DNA of 64,000 nt from Brienomyrus brachyistius (lineage: Eukaryota > Chordata > Actinopteri > Osteoglossiformes > Mormyridae). This document shows, in pieces, positions 23,901-32,842 of the stretch. Under the pieces are notes generated by a model. It did no database searches. It saw nothing but the letters and a program-made list of their open reading frames with translations, and was not told the DNA's origin. Every line of letters starts with the position of its first letter. The first letter of the stretch is position 1. The DNA is taken from the NCBI RefSeq assembly GCF_023856365.1, contig NC_064548.1:19640461-19704460 (forward strand), read 5' to 3'. Position numbers and translations under genes: made by a program.

Positions 23901-26900
23901 TTTATGAAACGAAATAAGAATAAAAACTATATTTACCAAAACAAAAGTATCTGACTGCAAAAAGTGCCGCCACCCGCCAACATCTTTTACCTTATTTAAC
24001 CACAATACCTCCCCTTTTAACAGATGTTGCGGCTATTAAGCCATCCCTTCCTTCTTACCAACTTCACTATGCTGCTTTCGCTTCCATCATATACCAAAAC
24101 AGTCACATGAGGCGTGCTCCTCTAAACTAATTTATTAAGCAAAACGATATACCAAATTTATACAGATTTCAAACTTTTGGCCATCACAATACACGTCCTA
24201 TAAATATTTTAGACATACTATTAATATCGAATTCTGGGCGAAAATAATGTCCGTACCGAAAAGCTGGTGTGCATTATCTAAAGCCGTGTAGTGACATACA
24301 GTATGTTGTTGTGAAAATAAAAATAAACGGTCAGTTTCATTTTTGATTTTTTTTTTGGAGGCATATTAATCGTTTAGTTTAAATCAATCAATCCTTAAAA
24401 TAGTCATGATTAATCCACACAAAAATAGTTGCTAACGGCAGCCCTACTTCAGAGAAATAGGAAAAAAAAAAAAATTAAAACCACCGTTCTCTGCATCCTC
24501 CCACAAAGTATCCTATTACAAATCCCCATTACATACAAGCATGGAGAACTGATGACCTCAGTTTTGGCAAAACACGATTTAAACAAAATGTTCATTCCAC
24601 AGTATAATGCAAGAGTAAAAAAAAAAAAAGTATAGCTCACACTCCAATTGGTCAATGATTGTGCGTGTGCAGTTCTCCCTCCAGGTTTTAATCAAATCAT
24701 TTTTAAGCTCTAGACTGAGTAAACTTTTTATTGGCTGCAGAAGGGGTTCAAATGAAGAGAACATGGGTCCTCAAGCAGGATGTTGCTTAATACAGTTTCT
24801 AACACTATTCAAATACAAACCTCAACACAGTATATATCTGTGGGTGTAACTGTACTATGAACTTCCATACATGAAAAACAGACATACAGATATTTTTTAA
24901 TATATTTAGACAAGGTGTGTTGGAGGATTTAACATACACGTTAACTTTATGTAAGGGCAAAATCATTAATCGCTCCAGGACACATGCTAAAAGCAATTTG
25001 CAGAGTAATAGCCTAACTGTCCAGCAAAAAAAAAAAAAAACACTGAGTTATCATCATCATCATCATCTTAAATCACCACATGAATCTGAGTGGATCCCCA
25101 GTCATTCCACAACAAAGATATTTGATGTTCCTATTGGTTAATAATTAATTTGATTAAAAGCTCTTATTGTGGAAGTTCAACATATATGTGGAACGCCTCT
25201 GTGGCCGAGCGGGAACTGCAGAGAGCCACTAGCCAAGGACATAGGGGAAGCTAAAATGTGACCTGTCATTTGAGAAAACACAGTACTCATTAAGACTGAA
25301 TGGGCACTGTTGCCCAGGGGATGACGACATTCTGTAAACTCGCACTGCATTCTAGACTCTCAAACTCAATGCAGAGCTTTGCGGTCAATCACTGGAAGAT
25401 GGCATGGCAACCAGGGCCACCCAGTTCCAAACAGAATACACTGCAGCCAAAAAGAGCAGCGCCCTACTAAACATCTATTCAGCCATTAAACCAGAAAGAT
25501 AATTGAATGGTTATGGAAGGGTTAAGATAAGATAAACCCTTATTAGTCCTACGGGTGGGAAATTTGCATTTTACAGCAGCAAAGTGGACAGTGCAACTGA
25601 AATAAGCAGAATGTTCCAATCTTAGATTTAAAAGACCATTAAATACTACCACTTACAACATTTAAAATATTTTGGCATATAGTCTAAAATTGCTTATACG
25701 GTACAGTTACATGGAGCCTGAAGTCTATCCCAGCCAACAGGCAATAAAGCTGGGGTCAGGTAGGGCATGATGTCAGTCCATCACCTAGCACTTACAGATA
25801 CACCCAGTCACATACTATGGAGAATATTACGCCACCAGTTCAATTAGCTACAATCTTATTGGTAAAAGCTGAAGCACTCAGAAGAAACTAAGAAGAGTCT
25901 TTGCATTTTGCATTTCTAAGCTTGGTGACTCCTACAGTAATCATTCTGTATACACTCCAGTACATACCCAAAGGGGCCACAAAGTAAGCAAGACGTGCTT
26001 CTTACCTTTCATCCTCCACCTCTACAGGTGGGTTCTTCAGCAGGCCAGCCGAAGCAGTTAAGGCACTGGAGTCACTGCTACCATCCGGACCGGAGGATGT
26101 GGGCATTTCTGAAGGGCCCTCCCCAGCTGCCACCTTGGGGAGGGAAAGTAGGGCCTTGTGCTGAAAAAGCAGCCGCTGAGCATCTTCCAGTTGTGTGGCT
26201 GTAATGGACGATCGGCTGGGGTACTGGGTGCTGACGGGCTGGGCCCCTTGCCCTGGTATGATGCCAAAGCCGCTGCAGTTCTGCACTGACACTGGAGGAC
26301 CGCTCTGGGCATCAGGCAGGAAGCTGGGAGGTATGCTGGGTGCAGGGACTCCAGAGGAACCTGCAGAGGAAGTCTGGGTCCCTGAATTCTGAGCTCCGGT
26401 GCCTTGCTGGCGCTCCATAACCTGCTGAGCCTTCGCTAGCGGCTGAGCCAGCCCTGATAAACCGCCAGGCACCATGTGTGGCACGGTCCCAGTTTGGGAA
26501 GAGAAAGGCTGCTGAAGGAGGGCTGAAGGAAGGGCTTGAGACCCAGCAGAGTGTCCTCCAGCAATACCCAGACCAGTCCCAGAAGACACCACGGCAGACA
26601 CATGAGGCATGAGACTTGGTCCAGGTGTCGCAGCCTGTCCCCCTGGCGAGATGACCTGTGGCACAGCGTGACCGGGTACCAACTGGGTAGGAGCTTGAGT
26701 GAAGCCTAACTGGTGCTGAGGAGCCAAGGCTGGCAAGCCCTGTGCCGGGCCTGCCTGGGGGACCTGGGTGTAGATCAGGGGTTGCTGGGCAACAGCCGGG
26801 TGTATAGAAGCCTGCTGCTGAGACCCTGCTAAACCAGCAAGTCCAGCAGAGGGCGCTACATTAGGCTTCAGGAGCAAGTTCACATCGGGAGCGTTGGCGG

Positions 26901-28398
26901 AAGCCATCGACTGGGATGTGCTCAGAGAAAGGCTGGCAAGTGAGGCCTGAGGAGCTGGAGCAGAGGAGTATTCCTGCAGCTGGGGGGCAGTCTGCGTGGC
27001 AGGGGGGGCGCCCATCTCCCCACTGCTCACACTCTCTGTATAATGACTTAAGGTGCTCACCGTGCTGCCGACAGAACTCCCACTTGTGCAGTCCCGCTCT
27101 GAGCATGTAGCACTCTCTGCTGCCCTTTGCCCGCTCTCTGATGGACACGTCGTCGCAGCAGCAGAGGTCTCCTTGTCGTAATACTGTGTACACGTCCACC
27201 TGCCTTTCTTGAACTGCTCAGAACTGCAATCTAGTTTCACCACCCTGAAGCGCGAGCCGGTAGCAGCAGGGGCAGGAGCCTGGGACTGTGGGACGGACGA
27301 CCCTTGTGTTACACCTGCGGTCCCTCCTTGCCCAGCAGCGACGGACCCCATCGAAACTGGGATACCAGTACCAGAGCACACAGTCCCACAATGCTGATGA
27401 ACCAGACTTACATTTTGGATATGGCCTCCTGTAAGGCCATTGCAACTGTTCAAGTTAACTGGTGCAAGACCAATATTCTGACTGACACTCGAGCCCCCCA
27501 AATTAAGCACACCGACAGGTATGTTTACATTACTAACATTGTTTGTCAAGGGATTAGTCATACCATTTGCTATACCTGCAGCTGCAGACGGCATTCCTGT
27601 TTCAGCCCCTGAAGGGCCTACAGCGCTGGTACTACCAACCAATGCATTCTCTGCAACAGCTCCCACATTCTGGGTAACACCCGGTAAAATTCCAGTAGAG
27701 GATGAAATGCTGGAAACAGCACCCCCTTCTGGTGTCACAGAGACTGCCACTTTAGACTGGGTAGCATGTACCTGGTGATGATGCACAGTTCCATTCACCA
27801 TGGTGCCATGCTGAAGTGCCTGGGGTAAGGGATGACGGTGTGGTGGCTGATTGGGTGACACAGCGCCTGGAGTGTCCACCTCGTGAAAGTTGTTAAGAGT
27901 CTCTTCAGAGGAGCTCCTCTCTGCACCACCCATATCAGTGGCACGGGACAGGGAAACATCCAGAATCTCAGATGAAGACAGGTCCTCAGTGTGTGACTCA
28001 TCCAAATCATCACAGCTCTCTGTATCTTCTGCAACGCTATTGTTGGTGCTCAGGGAGACCTGAGCAGGAGTAACACTGGTGATCTGGAAACCACTTTTCT
28101 TCTTTATTTGAACCCCAATCAATGAGAGCGGCTGCACCTGGGACTGAGACAGGTTAAGGCTCTGGGGAGGGTGCTGGGGCCCAGGGGACGATAACCCACT
28201 CGGGGGTGGTGGCTGTACCAATAAGGAAGACTGGTATTCATCAGTCGGAACTGCGTTATTGCTAACATTTGTGGGTATGATCGCTGTCAGCGCAGAAGCA
28301 CTTCCACTACTGGTGCTACTACCCCTTCTAGGAAATGTTACCGGGTGCGCCATCTTCCTAATGCCTGCCGAATCTCCCGCAGACTCCGGGCGATGCAT
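19326..28398 (-). CDS. tsc22d1: TSC22 domain family protein 1, long isoform
   Basis: Coding exons on the minus strand: 28398-26006, 20351-20300 and 19595-19326, giving 904 aa (human long form about 1073). The large first exon encodes a low-complexity S/G/Q/P-rich region with two conserved islands: residues about 99-160 ([11 protein letters not shown], then the acidic [20 protein letters not shown]) and about 383-401 (RFRVVKLD ... GRW). RFxV is the type of motif bound by SPAK/OSR1 and WNK-pathway CCT domains. Exon 2 encodes [18 protein letters not shown]. Exon 3 encodes the TSC box and leucine zipper ([20 protein letters not shown] onward), used for homo- and heterodimerisation with other TSC22 proteins. 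Family knowledge: a transcription modulator responsive to TGF-beta; long forms act with NRBP/WNK in cell-volume control. Start chosen by match to the human MHQPPES N-terminus (here MHRPES). Confidence 0.95.
20955..21180 (-). promoter_or_regulatory. Candidate promoter of the tsc22d1 short isoform
   Basis: The region immediately upstream (minus strand) of the short-isoform first exon is richer in GC and CpG than its surroundings. It has a GC box (CCCGCCCC on the plus strand, 20968-20975) and an octamer ATTTGCAT (21169-21176) next to a TATATT-like stretch. Open frames on both strands here reflect composition rather than genes. Promoter function is inferred from position. Confidence 0.35.
21540..21870 (-). 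repeat. Degenerate LINE 3'-tail repeat, minus strand
   Basis: The order of pieces (GATGTGGCCAGAGCA, CTCCTCACCCCATCACAGTAA, GAAACCCTGTGGAAAAACAT, CTGTACTTGTAATGTCGTCT) follows a repeat common in fish genomes. Related copies lie at 51600-51885 and 56210-56450. It is strongly diverged and its limits are approximate. It lies in the tsc22d1 long-isoform intron. Confidence 0.35.
22530..23061 (+). pseudogene. Non-LTR retrotransposon pol fragment
   Basis: The open frame contains [20 protein letters not shown], then a [20 protein letters not shown] segment, then [20 protein letters not shown] and LASLQYC. These are the C-terminal end of reverse transcriptase of the L2/Rex type. The block normally found between LVHAFI and the QNAAA motif (carrying LDYCNALL) is missing here ([13 protein letters not shown]), so the copy carries an internal deletion. 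Upstream reverse transcriptase and endonuclease domains are absent. A hAT element begins 33 bp past its stop. Confidence 0.75.
23094..24446 (+). mobile_element. hAT-type DNA transposon with BED-finger remnant
   Basis: The element runs from TAGGGCTGCC to GGCAGCCCTA, a perfect 10-bp inverted repeat. It is flanked by CTTCAGAT (23086-23093) and CTTCAGAG (24447-24454), an 8-bp target duplication with one mismatch, diagnostic of hAT. Positions 23278-23373 translate to [20 protein letters not shown], then [10 protein letters not shown]: the Cys2/His2 pattern of a BED zinc finger, as at the N-terminus of hAT transposases. The rest of the transposase, including the catalytic and dimerisation regions, is not recognisable, so this is an internally deleted, non-autonomous copy. 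Copy B of the four-copy repeat family lies inside it. Confidence 0.85.
23605..23840 (+). mobile_element. Four-copy DNA-element family, copy B (nested)
   Basis: Related to copies A, C and D; see copy A for shared blocks. It lies inside the hAT element at 23094-24446. The flanks TGGGACCC (23597-23604) and TGGGAGCC (23841-23848) match at seven of eight positions, a plausible 8-bp target duplication from a later hAT-type insertion. It has no coding capacity. Confidence 0.6.
24447..25980. other. tsc22d1 intronic sequence with repeat scraps
   Basis: It holds A-runs, an (ATC)n-like run at about 25050, a LINE-tail-like GATAAGATAAACCCTTATTA piece at 25527-25600 and a worn minus-strand SINE body at about 25700-25830 (TCTATCCCAGCCAACAGGCA, GTCAGTCCATCACCTAGCAC). 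No exon is recognised. Confidence 0.35.
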
Positions 28399-29026
28399 TT
28401 TGTAAAATTCCAGGGGTGGCTTCTAACAGAAATGTAAATAAAAGTAACTAATTTTGACAAAACCGGCGCTGCTTGCTTATTTCAGTTTGGGGAAATACCA
28501 ACAAATTTAGACAGTGATCACCCGTTCTCATGTAAAATAACGCAACTGTTTAACTTTATTGACGGTTTAAATGCTCCCCCCCCAGAAAATGCTCAACAGC
28601 CGGTAAGTGAGGCTGCAGTGCTAGCTAACGTTAGCCAGCAACCCAGACGCACTCGTCCTTTTGTGTATTTAACTACATACAGTTCAACATACCTTTGCTT
28701 TTATGTTACTGGCTCTGCACCTATTTAAGCTGATATACTTGCGACAAATATACAGCTCGTATATAATGCACGTCCACCAATAATCCCCATCACTGCAAAG
28801 CGAATCGCATTATTTTAAAATTACTAGTTAAGTAGTCAAATCAGACAAGCCGTGGGCAAAGAATGGTCCTTTTCAGCAGAGCCTCCACCGTCTGATTAAC
28901 ACTGTAATTCTTTGCTCCACTCCAGCATGCTTTTTTCGTTTCTTTTTTTTTAATCCAACATTTGCCGTTTCACCCTCTTTCTGAAGCCACCTTCTTCCAC
29001 GGGGCTGACTATTTCTATGACTATGA

Positions 29027-29110
29027 GACGGAGGGGAGGGAAGGGAAGGGAAGGGGAGGGGGAAGATTGGCGAACATGGCCGCCGCGCATGCGTCCTGGC
29101 GTCGCATAGC
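29027..29110 (-). promoter_or_regulatory. Candidate tsc22d1 long-isoform promoter
   Basis: About 630 bp upstream of the long-isoform start codon. It contains a run of six G-tracts at 29031-29064, a YY1-like ACATGGCCGCC and an NRF1-like GCGCATGCGT (29085-29094). An acceptor-like TTTCTGTTAG on the minus strand near 28422-28431 suggests the 5'UTR may be split by an intron. The transcription start is not determined. Confidence 0.45.
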
Positions 29111-29603
29111 ACCCAGACATAAAGCAGTCTGAGAGAGGAGGGGGGACTCGGTATGTGACCCGGAAAAACCCGAAAGTGAGTGGCCATGTGAGTCGAATAG
29201 AAACGAGTCCTGAACGGAAAATTCCGAGCTCTCTCGAAGCATGGAAAGGGAGAGTCTGTCTTTTGTCTTCTTCTGTCGGCACTGTATTTCTCTACATAAC
29301 ATGTAAAGGTAGCAGGATATCAGCAATTGTTCGGTGACATGTTTTATTGACGTGATTGTTATAATTTAGATATAATGAGAACACCATGATGAAGCAATAA
29401 TATGATTAACTTACCGTAAAGTTCGAAGATGGGCGTTGCCTTACTTGTCAGAATGAATTAGATTTATCCAGTACAACTACCCACGAGTTAAAATAAATTG
29501 TGACGCCTGTACTAATTTATTGCACAATGACAAGTAAAAGAAACAAGTACGACTCTTTGAACACAGGGGGAAAAAACTATTTATTCAATTTGAACGTTCA
29601 CAG

Positions 29604-29995
29604 GGACGTTGACAGACAGGAGGCAGAGCAAGGTGGCTGAGTTAAAGATGTTAAGATTTGAGTTTGGAGTGATAAGAATGGACAGGATTAGGAATTACTA
29701 TATTAGAGGGACAGCTCAGGTTGGACGGTCTGGAGACGAAGCCAGAGAGGTGAGATTGTGTTGGTCTGGACATGTACAGAGGAGCGATGCGGGGTATGTG
29801 GGGAGATGGATGCTGAGGGTAGAGCTGCCAGGCAAGAGGAAAGGAGGAAGACCTAAGAGGGGTTTATGGATGCAGTGAGAGACGGCATGCAGGTGGCTGG
29901 TATAAAAGAGGAAGATGCAGAGGGCAGGAAGAATTGGAAACGGATGATCCGCTGTAGCGACCCCTAACGGGAACAGCAAAAGAAGCAGAGTCTTA
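29604..29995 (+). pseudogene. Non-LTR retrotransposon pol C-terminus and 3'UTR
   Basis: The frame reads RLCWSGHVQRSD, GRWMLRVELPGKRKGGRPKR and GLWMQ, the conserved C-terminal end of endonuclease/reverse-transcriptase proteins from fish LINEs. It is followed by the typical 3' tail CGCTGTAGCGACCCCTAACG GGAACAGC. It is a 5'-truncated, inactive copy of a family distinct from the fragment at 22530-23061. Confidence 0.8.
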
Positions 29996-31078
29996 TAGGG
30001 AAATAGGAAAATCCAAAATATATTTTAGCACTGACTTACTAATCAGCTCTGGAAAGATTTCAAAATTATTTTCCCACAAGGTTTTAGACATTTACGCCTC
30101 TCCTTACATTACTCAGCTGAGTAATGTGGTTACTTGAGATTGCATTCTCAAATTATATTACAGAACCATCCTAATTTGCAGATCTTAATTTAAGACTTAA
30201 GATAGGATTTCTTGTAATATGGCCCTAGGTTGACTTTTAATTTTTTTGAATAAATTAAAGAGCTGTTGGTGGTAACAACAGCAATGTTATGTCACGGTCT
30301 GTCTAGTAAATTCCCCACCCAATTTATATTTTAATCTAGAATAAAGACTGCTTTATACTATCTTGTTTTACATTGACCTTTACTTGAAATGATATAGGAA
30401 ATGCCCAAACTGGATATCAACAGTCTTGTGAAATCAAATAGCAGAAATCATATCAGGCATGAGTGGAGTACAAAAATATTACAGGATAAGCTGGTATAGA
30501 AAATGGATTAATGGATGGATATCACTGAATATCCCCTACAGCCCAGATCCTTCCCCAGGCAGCACAGGGCAAGGGAACAGCCTGGACAGGATGCCAGTCA
30601 AACCCAACCTTACTGATGAAATGAAATACTAAATGCCCTTTCTCATCGGAATTGCTTTAGCAGCATGTTTTCAAACTCGAGGCCAAATATGGACCGTCGA
30701 ATGTTCCGTGTGGCTTGCGTGAATCAGGCGCATAGATTTAAGTATAGACGATAAGCACATGTCCCTGCTAATACTGTGGGAGTCCAAGTGTGTGTTTAGG
30801 GTAGCGAAGGGTGTAGGGCTGATCTGGTCCCTTTCAGTGTTGAAACAACTCTACGCCCTATGCGTGAATTAACGAAAAATAATATCGGTATGAGTAATCT
30901 CCCCAGCAGGCTGATTTTATAATATAGATAGGCCTACGCTGATTTTAAAAATGATGCTGCATTACCAATTTTTAAATTACACTTTAAAAAAGCCTTTAAT
31001 TTTTCCACTGGGAGGCACTAGAATGAAGGAATATAATTTTCGGGGCCGCTCTCTGACTGCAATGAACGATATACGTGA
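29996..31078. other. Intergenic stretch, no gene recognised
   Basis: AT-rich. A worn SINE-like body (CCAGATCCTTCCCCAGGCAG CACAGGGC) lies at about 30543-30600. I see no other structure. Confidence 0.35.
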
Positions 31079-31086
31079 ATTACTAG

Positions 31087-31200
31087 TAGGGTTGCCACCC
31101 ATCCCTTATAACACGGTATCGTCCCGCATTGCAAAATAAACTGCTGTGTCCCGCATTATATAAGACGATCCCGTATTATAAGGGACGGGTGGCAACTCTA
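31087..31200. mobile_element. 114-bp palindromic hAT-type MITE
   Basis: The ends TAGGGTTGCCACCCATCCCT and (reverse complement) TAGAGTTGCCACCCGTCCCT continue as an inverted repeat of about 37 bases with four mismatches. The flanks are ATTACTAG (31079-31086) and ATTACTGG (31201-31208), an 8-bp duplication with one mismatch. It has no coding capacity and can fold into a hairpin. The TAGGGTTGCCA terminus resembles that of the four-copy family. Confidence 0.8.
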
Positions 31201-32119
31201 ATTACTGGCGGATCAAGAAATCGCAGCGCATTTTAAACCGTAGTCAGTAGAACAAAAATGCTGCTGTGAATGCTAGCCAGCGTAAATCGTACTCGGATAG
31301 TGAATTTGCGTGGCCACGAGAGATGCAATTGCAGGATTTCAGTTTTCTTTCTTCGTCAATACTTGGCGATGAACCTCATGAATTGCACGGATCATTAGCT
31401 ATACGTTACTGAAACTGACATCTGGCAGGTAAACTTCTGTTACTTGAAGTGCCATGGCTTGTCATCAGGTGTCGTTTTTATTGTGTTAGCCTCATTAAGT
31501 TTCCATAATTAATGAATTAGAAACATTTTCCCCTTCCAGACTAAACTTTAAAAGTGCTGGTGACGTTTTTTCGGCGTACTATACATAGATCAGCCCATCT
31601 GAGACTGAATGGCCCCTTAATCGAAATTAGTTTGAAACCCTTGTTTTAGTGACTCCTAGACAGTGACAAATTCGGTGGTGTAGAGTGACACTTCATGAAA
31701 GCAGACAAAGGAGAGAGGCAGCGGGTCTATAATGATGATTCATTGCACCAAATCCAATTTAATATTTAAATGAAAACACATCAGTTCCGCAGAATGACGC
31801 AACTAGCACTTGTTCATCAGCCGTAAAAGTAACATCAGAATAATAAAATAAATGTTATACTTGGCACAATTTGCATGTTTATTCCAAGTATAAATGCATA
31901 TGTATAAAACTATAAATTGTGCAAAACAGGTTATGGCAACTTATAAATGCAGTAAGATAATTAATATTGTATTGATAATGTATCATTGATATTGTATTGA
32001 TAAAATATTGATCGTTGTTCTGCAAACCTGCATGACTGTTTAAATTATCTCATAACATTTTGTAATTCTTAACATCTTTCTGCATTATCACTACATTCTA
32101 TTCAAGATGTATTTTCATG

Positions 32120-32320
32120 GTCTATACAGGATATTTCATTTGTGTGCTGCATAACCTTTAAATTTGCTTTCACTACCTTTACTTGTTTGCACTTTGTGTA
32201 CTCTCTTTGCATCTTGTCTGTTTGGCATTCTGGACACGATGTTCTTGCTAATGTACGCATCCGACTTCCCCCTGGGATCAATAAAGTACATCTTAATCTT
32301 AATTTATCTTAATCTATCTT
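32120..32320 (+). mobile_element. LINE 3' end with ATCAATAAAGTA tail
   Basis: It reads TTTGCACTTTGTGTACTCTC, GTTTGGCATTCTGGACACGA and CCCCTGGGATCAATAAAGTA, followed by repeats of (ATCTTA). This is the usual 3' end of several fish LINE families (Maui/L2-like). It is 5' truncated. It lies about 0.5 kb upstream of gtf2f2. Confidence 0.6.
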
Positions 32321-32842
32321 CCAATTATTACGATTCAATCCAAGCAATCCACCATGAGGTCGAAGGGCAGGAATCACCACTTTTACTTTTGCATGTTTTT
32401 GAAAACTGACTGTAGGAACTCCGCACTTTTAGAAGAATATGGCGATAGTCACGAGTCTGTAACAGCGGCACAGCGAAATACAAAACCGTAAGTATAGTAC
32501 TGTAATCAGGAATAATACATAACAAGCTCAGAAGAAGATGCATTACTTTGATTACGACAGCACTGTAATTATTTGGAATATGAATGAATTAATCCTTCAT
32601 ATACTGGTTGTTTGGTAATGTATAATTTTGATTAGAAGTTCACCTTTTTATTTGCTGTTACAAGGGTGTCTGCGTTTCAACCCTAAAAGCCGTTTCGGTC
32701 TCGTCGTACTGTTTGACCCTTCAGAGCCACCGTTATAAATATAAGTCCGATTCGCATTGTTGCTACCTTATGTTAGCCAGTTCCCCGGTTAGCTAAAATA
32801 ACGGCTTCATATTAACAATTTCATAAACAAACTTATATAATT

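Noticed and set aside
26861..27445. Minus-strand frames inside the tsc22d1 first exon in other reading frames
   Set aside because: The 798-codon frame with conserved TSC22D1 blocks explains this region; the others are shadows.
29716..29979. Minus-strand frame opposite the LINE fragment at 29604-29995
   Set aside because: It is the shadow of the reverse-transcriptase C-terminus on the plus strand.
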